A stretch of DNA of 64,000 nucleotides. Origin: Nonomuraea rhodomycinica (GTDB lineage Bacteria > Actinomycetota > Actinomycetes > Streptosporangiales > Streptosporangiaceae). A program made the position numbers and the translations under genes. The notes below the pieces were generated by a model that was not told where the DNA came from, ran no database searches, and saw only the letters and a program-made list of their open reading frames with translations. Shown here piece by piece: positions 1 to 10,092 of the stretch. Position 1 is the first letter of the stretch, and each line of letters starts with the position of its first letter. Location: the NCBI RefSeq assembly GCF_013363995.1, contig NZ_JABWGO010000002.1:310001-374000 (forward strand), in the 5' to 3' direction.

Positions 1-965
1 CCGTCCACGATGAGCACGTGGTACGGCAGCGCGTCACCGGCCGAGCCGGGCCGGAACCGGGCGCGCTCCTTCAGCTCGTTGCCCACGAGGCGGTCCAGCT
101 CGCTGAGGTTCTCGGCCATGAGCCGGACCTGGCCGGCGCCGTCCGTCTCGTCGGGGTGCAGCGCGTGCGGCAGCCACTTGATCCAGTCCCAGTGGGCCAT
201 CCACTCCTCGTCGGCGCACACCATGACGCGCAGGTCGTCCGGCGAGTGGAACACCGCCATCTGGCCGACCATGGCCCGCACCATGTCGCGCACGGCCACC
301 GGGTCGCCGGTGATCCTGATCCGGGCGAACGAGCCGAGGGCGACGGCCACGGGCAGCCGGGCCACCGTCGCGTGCGCCCGCACGAACCTGCGCAGCGCGC
401 CGGCCGACAGGGCGTCGAGGTCCTCGACGGGCTTGGAGTCCGGCGGGATGAGCTGGATGGCCAGCTTCTGCACGCCCGTGCCGAGCCGTACCGTGCTGAA
501 GTCGTCGTCGCGGGCGCGGCGCTCCCACAGACGGGGGCCCATCGCGATCCACCACAGCGCGTCGGGCTCGGGGCCGCTCCACTCCAGCGCCTCGCGCTGC
601 TGCTTGGCGGCCCGTCTGACCTTGCTCCGCACCTGCGACAGGTAGCGGAAGAAGTCGCGGCGGGCGCCGTTGAGCCGGTACCTGCGCTCGCCGGCCTGCC
701 GGCCCATCTGGCCGATCGTCATGCCGACCATGGACACCGCGAACATGCCGCTGGCCACGTACATGATGGGGTTGGAGTTGCCGCCCGCCGTGAACATCAG
801 CGCCATCGCCGCGCCGCCCGCCAGCATCGGCAGGTACGTGAGCACCATCATGAACCCCTGCCCCTGCACCTCCGGGATCTCCGGCGGCGACTCCAGCAGG
901 ATCTCTCCGCGGGGTGGTTTGGGGCTTGGGCGCCGCTCGGGACGCCTTACTACGACGATGCTCAC
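1..965 (-). CDS. eccC: EccC-type type VII secretion ATPase, N-terminal part (runs off the left edge)
   Basis: This is the membrane-anchored N-terminus of the FtsK/SpoIIIE motor ATPase of an ESX-like type VII secretion system; 321 codons are visible and the ATPase domains lie outside the window. The GTG start at 965 is preceded by a GGAGG ribosome site about 8 bases upstream. The protein opens with MSIVVVRRPERR, followed by a proline-rich stretch (PPEIPEVQG) and two hydrophobic segments around residues 39-85, which is the typical EccC beginning. The visible end, YHVLIVDG, matches the segment that precedes the first ATPase domain in this family. It is divergent from eccD with 99 bp between the starts. 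EccC threads substrates through the EccB/C/D/E membrane complex (family knowledge). Confidence 0.93.
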   Translation of the reverse strand, partial: MSIVVVRRPERRPSPKPPRGEILLESPPEIPEVQGQGFMMVLTYLPMLAGGAAMALMFTAGGNSNPIMYVASGMFAVSMVGMTIGQMGRQAGERRYRLNGARRDFFRYLSQVRSKVRRAAKQQREALEWSGPEPDALWWIAMGPRLWERRARDDDFSTVRLGTGVQKLAIQLIPPDSKPVEDLDALSAGALRRFVRAHATVARLPVAVALGSFARIRITGDPVAVRDMVRAMVGQMAVFHSPDDLRVMVCADEEWMAHWDWIKWLPHALHPDETDGAGQVRLMAENLSELDRLVGNELKERARFRPGSAGDALPYHVLIVD

Positions 966-994
966 CGTGAGACGGTCCTCCGTATCGATTGGTG

Positions 995-1012
995 CCCTTC
1001 TTACCAGAAGGG
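995..1012. promoter_or_regulatory. perfect inverted repeat between eccC and eccD, candidate operator
   Basis: CCCTTCT and AGAAGGG form a perfect 7+4+7 inverted repeat in the middle of the 99-bp gap between the divergent eccC and eccD starts. It has no T-run and lies upstream of both genes, so a shared operator is more likely than a terminator. No matching regulator is in the window. Confidence 0.45.
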
Positions 1013-1064
1013 ACCCAGTATGTTCTCTGTTGTCCATGGCGTTCGTGGGACGGAGTGACGACAC

Positions 1065-2636
1065 ATGGGACCTATGGTCCATGGGCCGGCCGTATCGGGG
1101 CCGATCCCGCACGGCCCGCCGGCGGGGCCGCCCGGTCCACCCGGGCCACCCGGCCCGCCCGGGCCGCCGTATCCGCCCGGGCCCCCGCACCTGCCGGGAC
1201 CGCCGCAGGGACCCTTCCAGGGGCCGATCCGGCAGGGCGCGCTCGCGCAGGTGCCCGTGCCGCTGCCCCCGCTGTGCCACGTGACGATCGTGGGGCCGAG
1301 GAAGAAGGCCGACCTGGCGCTGCCCGCCGACATCCCCCTCCCGCACGTGCTGCCCAACCTGCTGCGCGCGCTCGACGAGGTGGGCGGCGAGGCGGCGGCG
1401 GCCCCCGGCTGGACCCTCCAGCGTCTCGGCGGCGCCCCCCTCGACCTCGGCCAGAGCCTCGGCGAGCTCGGCATCCTCGACGGCGAGGTGCTCTACCTGC
1501 GCCCGCGGGAGGCGATCCTGCCGCCCGCGCTGTTCGACGACGTGGCCGACGTGGTCGCGACCGGCGTGAAGAACGCCTCCGGCCCCTGGTCCAACCGGCA
1601 CACCCGGCTCGCCGGAGCCACCGGCGCCCTCGGCGTGCTGGTCGCCGGCGCGATCGCGCTCATGACCTCGGGGGCGCCGGCGCTGGTCGTCACGGTGGTC
1701 GCCGGGGTGCTCTCCATCGTGCTGCTGGCGACGGGCGCGGTGCTGTCCAGGGCGGTCGGCGACTCGCTCGCGGGCGCGCTCATCGGCCACGCCGCGCTGC
1801 CGTACGGCTTCCTGGCCGGGCTGTTCGCCCCGGCGAGCGGCGGCGTCCTGGCGAACATCGGCGCGCCGCACGCGCTGGCCGCGTTCGCCTGCACCGCGCT
1901 GGTCGCGACGATCGGCGGCGTGCTCATCTCGGACGGCGTGCCGGGCTTCCTCGGCACGTCCATCGCCTCGACGGCCGGGGCCATCGGCGCGGCCGTCATC
2001 ATGGTGTTCGCCGCGCCGCCCGCGGGCGTGGCCGCCGTCGAGATCTCGGTGCTGCTGGCGCTCAGCCCGCTCGTGCCGACGCTGTCGTTCCGCCTGGCCA
2101 AGGTGCCCCTGCCGGCCATGCCCACCACGGCCGAGGAGCTGCGCAGCGACAACCAGCGGCTCGACAGCGCGGCGATCCAGGAGCGGACCGCGATCGCCCA
2201 GCGCTACGCCACCGGGATGATCATCGCGATCGCGCTGACGTCGCTGCTCACGATGGTGCTGCTGTCCACCGACGACGGGTGGATCGCCGACCTCATGATC
2301 GGCACGCTCGGGCTGACGCTCATCATGCGGGCCCGGATCTTCCGCGGGGTCCGGCAGCGGCTGTGGCTCATCATGACGGGCCTGACGGCCTTCGGCGTGC
2401 TCGCCTTCACCCTCGGCTCCGGCTCGGGCGTGATCGGGGCCGTGGCCGTGGCGGTCGGCGCGCTGTGGCTGGGGCTGATGGCCGTCGGGATCGGCCTGTG
2501 GCTGCCCTCGGGCAAGCCGTCGCCGTTCTGGGGACGCGCGGGGGACATCCTGGACGTCGTGCTGATCGTCGAGCTCTTCCCGCTCGCGCTCGGGGTGCTT
2601 GAGGTCTATACGTGGGTGCGCGGATTGTCCGGCTGA
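1065..2636 (+). CDS. eccD: EccD-type type VII secretion integral membrane protein
   Basis: A 523-residue polytopic membrane protein forming the translocation channel component of an ESX-like system. Residues 1-65 are a proline/glycine collagen-like stretch (repeated GPP). Residues about 70-150 form a ubiquitin-like YukD domain, visible as CHVTIVGPRKKADLALP through DGEVLYLRP. Residues about 170-520 contain roughly eleven hydrophobic segments, the canonical EccD layout and length. The ATG at 1065 has a GACGGAG ribosome site; a later start cannot be excluded because the proline-rich N-terminus is not conserved. The gene is divergent from eccC and is followed 61 bases later by a YbaB-like gene. 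The very regular GPP repeats are unusual for EccD. Confidence 0.93.
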   Translation: MGPMVHGPAVSGPIPHGPPAGPPGPPGPPGPPGPPYPPGPPHLPGPPQGPFQGPIRQGALAQVPVPLPPLCHVTIVGPRKKADLALPADIPLPHVLPNLLRALDEVGGEAAAAPGWTLQRLGGAPLDLGQSLGELGILDGEVLYLRPREAILPPALFDDVADVVATGVKNASGPWSNRHTRLAGATGALGVLVAGAIALMTSGAPALVVTVVAGVLSIVLLATGAVLSRAVGDSLAGALIGHAALPYGFLAGLFAPASGGVLANIGAPHALAAFACTALVATIGGVLISDGVPGFLGTSIASTAGAIGAAVIMVFAAPPAGVAAVEISVLLALSPLVPTLSFRLAKVPLPAMPTTAEELRSDNQRLDSAAIQERTAIAQRYATGMIIAIALTSLLTMVLLSTDDGWIADLMIGTLGLTLIMRARIFRGVRQRLWLIMTGLTAFGVLAFTLGSGSGVIGAVAVAVGALWLGLMAVGIGLWLPSGKPSPFWGRAGDILDVVLIVELFPLALGVLEVYTWVRGLSG

Positions 2637-2697
2637 GTCGGTTGTCCGGCTGGTAGGTTGCTGCGCGATTTAACTGTGATGCGAAGGTGGAGCGGTA

Positions 2698-3141
2698 ATG
2701 CAGGAATTCGGAGACTTCGCGAACATTGACATCGACAAGCTGCTCAAGGGGGCTGACGAGCAGTTCGCCCGGATCGAGGAGCTCCAGAAGTCCATGTCCA
2801 CCGTCGTCGGCCGCGCGCAGGACGACGACGGCCTGGTGACCGTGGAGTACGGCAGCGAGGGACTGCGCGAGCTCCAGCTCCACCCCAAGGCGATGCGGCT
2901 GTCCTCGGGGGAACTGGCCGACCTGATCAAGGTGGTGTTCCGGGACGCGGCCGCCGACCTGCAGAACCAGGTCAGCGGCGCCATGTCGGAGGCGTTCGGC
3001 GAGGACGACAACCCGATGAAGTACGTCAACAACCCCGACGAGGCGCTCAACAAGATCAAGGAGGCTGAGGCGGCGTACAACCGGACGTTCGAGGACGTCA
3101 TGGGCGAGCTCGACCGCATCCGCCGCCGCCTCGACCTCTGA
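2698..3141 (+). CDS. YbaB/EbfC-like nucleoid-associated family protein of the T7SS locus
   Basis: A 147-residue, acidic, mostly helical protein. The central part (GLVTVEYGSEGLRELQLHPKA, residues about 40-63) has the YbaB/EbfC pattern in which a short beta-sheet follows a long N-terminal helix. YbaB-like proteins such as EspL occur in mycobacterial ESX loci, which fits the position directly after eccD. Whether it binds DNA or chaperones a substrate is unknown. Start ATG at 2698 follows GGTGGAG. It is convergent with the next gene across a strong hairpin at 3159-3188. Confidence 0.75.
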   Translation: MQEFGDFANIDIDKLLKGADEQFARIEELQKSMSTVVGRAQDDDGLVTVEYGSEGLRELQLHPKAMRLSSGELADLIKVVFRDAAADLQNQVSGAMSEAFGEDDNPMKYVNNPDEALNKIKEAEAAYNRTFEDVMGELDRIRRRLDL

Positions 3142-3158
3142 CCCGCCCGGGTCCCTCG

Positions 3159-3188
3159 GCGCGGGCGGCGGCCTGAGGCCGCCCGCGC
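3159..3188. terminator. GC-rich hairpin between convergent genes
   Basis: Perfect 11-bp arms GCGCGGGCGGC and GCCGCCCGCGC flank an 8-base loop in the 59-bp gap between the convergent YbaB-like gene and the leftward gene ending at 3201. There is no U-tract, as is common for actinobacterial terminators. It probably works in both directions. Confidence 0.6.
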
Positions 3189-3200
3189 GGGCCGGCGGCC

Positions 3201-3923
3201 TCAGGCTTCGCCGAGCGGCTTGCCCTTCTTGTCCGTGGTGGGCAGGTCCGGGATGTACACCTGCTCGAACTGGGGGACCTTCTCGGTGGGGTGCGCGGCC
3301 CTGTCCATGGCCGTCATGGAGTGCTGCGCCAGCATGTTCTGCAGCGCCATCGCCATGCCCGCCGCGGTGGCGTAGACCATCGCGTTCTTGGCCACGACGC
3401 CTCGCACGGTCGCCAGCAGCGAGTTGCCCGACGCGAGCGTGCCGACCTCGACGGCCGCCTTCCCGGGACCCAGGAACCACCCCGCGTTGCTGGCCATGAC
3501 CAGCCCCACCATGATGAGCCCGCTCGCGGAGGACGCCACGCCGCCGGCCCACGAGTGGCCGGACAGCGTCGACATGATGCCCTTGAGGGCGTCGAAGACG
3601 AGCTTGACCTCACTGGCCTCCTTCTCGAACGCCGACGAGGTCGCGTCGGCCTCCGCGCGGCCCATCTTCTCCCAGTCCTCCTTGCCCACGCTGTTGAAGG
3701 CCGCCCGATGGGACTTGCCGGCCGCCACCACGTCGTTGCCCATGGCGTCGCAGTTGTCGGCCCCGGCCTGAATGGCGCTCGGGCTGGAGAGCATGGTGCC
3801 GCACGAGGTGGCGAGGACCCGGGCGATCATCTTGAGGGCCGGATTCGTCGCCATGGCCGCCGCCAAGGAATGGCAGGCGATGCCGTTGAGGTAGAGCACG
3901 ACACCTTGGTCGAAATTCGTCAT
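3201..3923 (-). CDS. T7SS-associated hypothetical membrane protein
   Basis: A 240-residue protein I do not recognise beyond its context. It is mainly helical and alanine-rich. There are two hydrophobic stretches, at about residues 128-150 (SGLIMVGLVMASNAGWFLG) and 172-195 (VYATAAGMAMALQNML), and a soluble tail ending in lysines and glutamate. The N-terminal half has the length and helicity of a WXG100-like hairpin but no clear W-x-G. It starts 13 bases after the upstream leftward gene ends (3937), so the two are probably co-transcribed. A type VII accessory protein or an effector with a membrane-inserting tail are both possible. Function is not assigned. Confidence 0.6.
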   Translation of the reverse strand: MTNFDQGVVLYLNGIACHSLAAAMATNPALKMIARVLATSCGTMLSSPSAIQAGADNCDAMGNDVVAAGKSHRAAFNSVGKEDWEKMGRAEADATSSAFEKEASEVKLVFDALKGIMSTLSGHSWAGGVASSASGLIMVGLVMASNAGWFLGPGKAAVEVGTLASGNSLLATVRGVVAKNAMVYATAAGMAMALQNMLAQHSMTAMDRAAHPTEKVPQFEQVYIPDLPTTDKKGKPLGEA

Positions 3924-3936
3924 GGCCGTCCCCGGT

Positions 3937-6151
<2,215 letters not shown>

Positions 6152-6550
6152 ATGGCGGACATCGACGCCGCTCTGGCCGCAACTAGCCCGACGTCCTTGA
6201 AGAAGGCGGCCGGCTACTGCCAGACCACTGCCCAGTACATCGAAGGCCAGCGCCGACGTGTCCAGGACATCAAGGCCTACATCATGGTCAACTGGGAGTC
6301 CAACGCCGCCCGGGCCTTCGGCCGGGCGCTGGACCAGTGGGACATCGAGTTCAACCAGGTCATCAAGATTCTCGAGGGCATCTACGACAAGCTCAACATC
6401 GGTGCGGGCGTGTACGCCAACGCCGCCGATGACGACATGGACCTCGTCCAGGGCCTCATGAACACGGGTCAGACCGGCGGGATCGACTCGCTGATCAACA
6501 CGCACACGCACAAGGACGAGGTCGCCGCCCCGGCCCTCCAGAACCGCTGA
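6152..6550 (+). CDS. WXG100-family protein (ESAT-6-like)
   Basis: A 132-residue helical protein. Two predicted helices flank a turn with NWESNAARAF at residues about 46-55, a W-x-S variant of the WXG turn. Helix one is SLKKAAGYCQTTAQYIEG and helix two carries the DQWDIEFNQVIKILEGIY stretch. The tail after residue 95 is longer than in classical 100-residue members. An excellent GGAGG site precedes the ATG. It is the first gene of the rightward operon and is followed after 26 bases by a second WXG100 protein, the usual arrangement of an EsxA/EsxB-type heterodimer exported by EccC. Confidence 0.82.
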   Translation: MADIDAALAATSPTSLKKAAGYCQTTAQYIEGQRRRVQDIKAYIMVNWESNAARAFGRALDQWDIEFNQVIKILEGIYDKLNIGAGVYANAADDDMDLVQGLMNTGQTGGIDSLINTHTHKDEVAAPALQNR

Positions 6551-6576
6551 GTGCCTGAACGACACGGAGGATCATC

Positions 6577-6897
6577 ATGGCGAAGAACCCCAACGACTAC
6601 CTCGACGATCGCGTCAAGATCCATTTCGGCAACATGGACCTCGCGTACGAGGACCTGAAGAAAGTCATCACCGAGCTCGACAAGGCCACGGACGACCTCT
6701 ACAAGGACCTCTACAACGAGCTCTCCGAGATCTGGGTCGGCGGCGCCCGCGACTGGTTCGAGGACAAGAAGCGCGAGTGGAACGAGCACGAGGTCCGCAT
6801 GGGCCAGCAGCTCTTCAACGCGGCCCAGGTCGTGCAGATCGCCAACGGCAACTACCGCAACGCCGAGAAGCGCAACATCGCGATCTGGTCCGACTGA
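6577..6897 (+). CDS. WXG100-family protein, probable partner of the preceding one
   Basis: A 106-residue, highly charged helical protein of classical WXG100 length. The turn motif is EIWVGGARDWFEDK (W-V-G) at about residues 50-63. Near the end, YRNAE matches the YxxxD/E type VII export signal that in actinobacterial pairs follows the second helix of one partner. GGAGG precedes the ATG. The first gene of the pair lacks the YxxxE signal, so this protein probably carries the export signal for the dimer, as EsxB does (family knowledge plus inference). Confidence 0.85.
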   Translation: MAKNPNDYLDDRVKIHFGNMDLAYEDLKKVITELDKATDDLYKDLYNELSEIWVGGARDWFEDKKREWNEHEVRMGQQLFNAAQVVQIANGNYRNAEKRNIAIWSD

Positions 6898-6974
6898 CGC
6901 CGCACGCGGCAGCCGTTCTCTCTCTCGGTCATCGCGTGGCGCGGTGGCCGAGTTCGCTCGTCTAGGGGGTTGGG

Positions 6975-7379
6975 ATGACCCAGAAGGACGCGATGGACGG
7001 GGGCACCGATCCCCTGTACGTCGATCCTGATCTCTTCGATGGCGGCGGGGCGCGGGAGCACTCCCCCTCCGCGATGCGGAAGATCGCCGAGGAGCTGCGC
7101 ACCGCCATCAGTGCCTTGGAGGGCTCCGGCTCGGCCGAGGGGTACACGACCGGGTCGGTCAACGCCATCCTCGACCACTGCCAGCTCACCGAGGCGCAGA
7201 TCGGCACGTGGCACGACGCCAGCGCCTTCGCGTCCACGGTGGGCAAGAACAGCGGCGCGCAGAAGTTCGCCGACGTGTACAAGCAATACATCCAGGCCCT
7301 CAAGGACGTCGCCACGGCCATCGAGGCGAACGCCGCCAACCATGGCGCCGCGGACGTCGCCACCGAAGGCGGTAAGTGA
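6975..7379 (+). CDS. Small T7SS cassette protein (copy 1 of a duplicated small/large pair)
   Basis: A 134-residue helical protein with no database name that I can assign. After an acidic 28-residue N-terminus it forms a two-helix hairpin with a W-H-D turn (QIGTWHDASAF, residues about 73-84) in place of W-x-G. It resembles the protein at 14384-14764 in length, spacing of helices and position immediately before a ~480-residue glycine-rich protein. Its stop overlaps the downstream start (ATGA at 7379), which implies coupled translation. It is probably a dedicated partner or chaperone of the large protein; that role is inference. Confidence 0.7.
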   Translation: MTQKDAMDGGTDPLYVDPDLFDGGGAREHSPSAMRKIAEELRTAISALEGSGSAEGYTTGSVNAILDHCQLTEAQIGTWHDASAFASTVGKNSGAQKFADVYKQYIQALKDVATAIEANAANHGAADVATEGGK

Positions 7380-8830
7380 TGGCCGAGCGCAAGACGGGCC
7401 GGCAGGTCGTCGTCATCCTGTCCTTCGACAAGATGCCGGAGGGCGGCACGGTCAACGCGTCCAAGGACGAGATCCTGCGGCTGCTGAACAAGACCCAGCC
7501 GTCGCAGATCGAGGACGCGGGCTTCGCGTACGAGAAGGCGGCCAGCGCCGTCGAGAGCAGCATGAAGACGCTGGAGGAGCACGCCGGCAAGATTCTCCAG
7601 GTCTGGAAGGGCGCCGACGCCGCCAAGGCCAAGCACGCCATCCAGATGATGCACGCCACCGGCGGCGAGCTGGCCACCAAGCTGGAGATGATGGGCTCGG
7701 CGCTGCGCCAGTACGCCGGCTACCTCCCCGAGACGATCTCCAAGGTCGAGGGCATCAAGGCCACCGAGGAGAACAGCGGCGGCGGCACGTACGGCGACCC
7801 CGAGACCAAGGCCGCGGCCGACGCGGCGGCCAAGAAGGCCGCCGAGGACCGCGAGGCCCAGCAGGCCATGCGGGAGCTCAACAAGAAGATCGTCGATCTG
7901 TACACCCTCCAGGTGCCGCACGACGTCTCCTACGAGCTGCCCGCCGTCTCGGTCGACGGCGGCACGGGCACCTACAGCTCGACCCCGTACCCGAAGAGCG
8001 TCGGCGGCATCGACGGCGGCGGCAACGGCGGTGCGGGCGGCGGTTACGGCGACGGGACCGGCGGCTCCACCGGCAGCGGCGGCACCGGCCACACGGGCGG
8101 TTCGGGCGGCACGGGCGGTTCGGGCGGCACCGGCGGCCACGGCGGCTCGACCGGCGGCACGGGCGGCACTGGCCACACCGGCGGCTCCGACGGCACGGGC
8201 GGCACCGGCGGCACCGGTGGCAAGGACGGCTCCGACGGCGGCACGGGGACGGGCACCGGCGACGGCTCCACCGACGGGCAGCACCCCGGCGACCCGAACG
8301 GCCAGACCCCGGGCGGCCACGACGGGCAGACCCCGGGCACGCAGGACCCGGGCTCCACCTCCGGCAGCAAGGACGGCACCGCCCCGCCGGTCCTCGGTCG
8401 CGACGACGCCCCGTCGCGCCGGACCGAGATGGAGGGCTACCAGCCGACCAACACGCTGACCCCGCCCACCACGACCGGCTGGTCGCCGACGACCACGACG
8501 TACTCCAACCCGTTCACCACCCCCACGACCACGACGTTCACGCCCCTGAACCAGCTCACCCCCACGGGTGGCACGCCGTACGTGCCGTCGGTGCTGGGCA
8601 ACCCGCACGGCGGCTCGGGCTCGATGGCGGGAGAGGTGCTGCCGGCCGGTTCCGTGCGCGGATCCGGCGGCGGCTCGACCGGCATGCCCGTCGCGCCGCT
8701 GCTCGGCGGCACCGGGGGCGGCCAGGACGGCGAGGAGCTGCCGCGGAACTACTACCTTCCGCAGGACTGGGACGTCGCGGGAAGCCATGGCTTGCCCGGT
8801 GGGGTCCTCGGAGGACAGGAGCAGGTGTAG
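7379..8830 (+). CDS. Large WXG100-like, glycine-rich T7SS cassette protein (copy 1)
   Basis: A 483-residue protein with three zones. Residues about 25-175 are helical and contain a WKG turn (KILQVWKGADAAKAK, near residue 80), so this is a WXG100/LXG-like export head. Residues about 200-320 are a Gly/Thr/Ser-rich linker (GGTGGSGGTGG). Residues about 340-483 are Pro/Thr-rich and end with a compact aromatic motif (PRNYYLPQDWDVAG). The paralogue at 14783 shares the order, the WKG turn and the C-terminal Y-Y/W-x-x-D-x-x-W pattern. ATG at 7379 overlaps the upstream stop; GTG at 7376 is an alternative. Export by the local type VII machine is likely. No toxin domain is recognisable. Confidence 0.75.
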   Translation: MAERKTGRQVVVILSFDKMPEGGTVNASKDEILRLLNKTQPSQIEDAGFAYEKAASAVESSMKTLEEHAGKILQVWKGADAAKAKHAIQMMHATGGELATKLEMMGSALRQYAGYLPETISKVEGIKATEENSGGGTYGDPETKAAADAAAKKAAEDREAQQAMRELNKKIVDLYTLQVPHDVSYELPAVSVDGGTGTYSSTPYPKSVGGIDGGGNGGAGGGYGDGTGGSTGSGGTGHTGGSGGTGGSGGTGGHGGSTGGTGGTGHTGGSDGTGGTGGTGGKDGSDGGTGTGTGDGSTDGQHPGDPNGQTPGGHDGQTPGTQDPGSTSGSKDGTAPPVLGRDDAPSRRTEMEGYQPTNTLTPPTTTGWSPTTTTYSNPFTTPTTTTFTPLNQLTPTGGTPYVPSVLGNPHGGSGSMAGEVLPAGSVRGSGGGSTGMPVAPLLGGTGGGQDGEELPRNYYLPQDWDVAGSHGLPGGVLGGQEQV

Positions 8831-8835
8831 GCGAG

Positions 8836-10092
8836 ATGGCGAACTCGGTGAATCCGAACGGCGCGCTCGGCGCTCTCGGTCAGAACAGCGCTCTCACCGG
8901 GCTGACGGCCGGGGCGGTGTCGCGTGTCTCGTTCACCGAGGGAAAGCTCGCGAACGCCGGCAAGGGGCTCGACCAGCAGAAGGAGACGCTGGCGAGCCTG
9001 GACGGGAAGAACGGCGCCCTCGGTGTGCCCTGGCCGCACTTCTCCCTGATGGGCATGGGCGTCAACAACCTGCACGACAAGGCGATCACGACCCACATGG
9101 AGGCGAGCCGGCTCGCGCGGGAGTCGCTGGACACCTGGAAACAGGCGCTCTACGCGTCCGACGCCAACTACACCGGCGCCGGCAGCGACACCATGAAGGA
9201 GATCGGCAACGGCCTGGGCGATCTGGGCGGCCTCGGGGACATGGGCGGACTGAAGGGCCTTCCCAATCCCGGAGGGCTGCCCGACCTCGGCGGCAAGGGG
9301 CTGCCCGACCTCAACGGCGACGGCATCCCCGACATGGACGTCAACGGTGACGGCATCCCGGACAAGGACCTCAACGGTGACGGGATCCCCGACGTCGACC
9401 TCAACGGCGACGGCATCCCCGACGTGGACGTCAACGGCGACGGGATCCCGGACAAGGACCTCAACGGTGACGGGATCCCCGACGTCGACCTCAACGGCGA
9501 CGGCATCCCGGACTCGCCGAAGCCCAACGTGCCGAAGCCCGACCTGCCGAAGATGCCCGGCACCGACCTCCCGAAGATGCCGAGCACCGACCTGCCGAAG
9601 ATGCCCGGCACCGACCTGCCGAACGGGTTGGGCGGGGTCAACAGCAAGGTGCCCGACATCGAGTCGGCGCTCAACGGCCAGCGGATGCCCGACATGTCGG
9701 GCCTCAACGCCAAGGTCCCGACGGGCACGGAGCTGTCCGACTACCGTGCGCCCCAGCTGAGGACGCCCGACATGAGCGCCATCAACACCGACCCGAACAG
9801 CGTCGCGAGGGCCGTGAACCCGGTCCAGACCTCCACCAGCCCGGGCGGCAGCGGTGGCACGATGAGCGGCGGAGGAGCGAACGCGGCCGCCCTGCAGGCC
9901 AGTCTGCGCTCCGCGACGGCCGGCCTGTCCGGCAGCGGCATGCCGATGACGCCGTTCATGCCCATGGGCTCGCCGGCGCACAGTCAGGACCAGTCCGGCG
10001 ACAGCGACGACAAGTACGGGCTCCGTGCGGAGGAGAGCGTCTGGGGCGGCGACGATCCCACGTCGCCCAGCACGATCGGGGTGGACGTCTAA
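8836..10092 (+). CDS. T7SS-locus protein with seven Ca-binding-like DxNxDG repeats
   Basis: A 418-residue protein. The N-terminal ~130 residues are helical (TEGKLANAGKGLDQQKETL, residues about 35-53, and MEASRLARESLDTWKQAL), as in other export heads here. Residues 158-227 are seven perfect 10-residue units of the type DLNGDGIPDV. D, N, D and D at positions 1, 3, 5 and 9 give the ligand spacing of the calcium loops of thrombospondin type-3 and dockerin repeats. A Pro-Lys segment (LPKMPGTD x3) follows, then a disordered tail. It starts five bases after the previous stop and ends directly at the next start. Secretion is inferred from context; calcium binding is inferred from the motif. Extracellular Ca2+ could rigidify the rod. 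Confidence 0.75.
   Translation: MANSVNPNGALGALGQNSALTGLTAGAVSRVSFTEGKLANAGKGLDQQKETLASLDGKNGALGVPWPHFSLMGMGVNNLHDKAITTHMEASRLARESLDTWKQALYASDANYTGAGSDTMKEIGNGLGDLGGLGDMGGLKGLPNPGGLPDLGGKGLPDLNGDGIPDMDVNGDGIPDKDLNGDGIPDVDLNGDGIPDVDVNGDGIPDKDLNGDGIPDVDLNGDGIPDSPKPNVPKPDLPKMPGTDLPKMPSTDLPKMPGTDLPNGLGGVNSKVPDIESALNGQRMPDMSGLNAKVPTGTELSDYRAPQLRTPDMSAINTDPNSVARAVNPVQTSTSPGGSGGTMSGGGANAAALQASLRSATAGLSGSGMPMTPFMPMGSPAHSQDQSGDSDDKYGLRAEESVWGGDDPTSPSTIGVDV
9307..9516 (+). repeat. seven 30-bp tandem repeats coding DxNGDGIPDx
   Basis: Seven contiguous 30-bp units in frame. The residue after each nine-residue calcium loop varies M, K, V, V, K, V, S. The run L-V-L-L at the second position followed by V-L-L and the repeated K-V-V order suggest block duplication of three units. 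Confidence 0.9.

Noticed and set aside
9307..9516. CRISPR-like array of seven 30-bp repeats
   Set aside because: There are no spacers, and the repeats encode calcium-loop peptides in frame.
7039..10092. A 1017-codon open frame spanning several T7SS genes
   Set aside because: Its first two thirds are an Arg/Pro-rich shadow of the genes at 6975 and 7379. The real gene starts at the ATG 8836.
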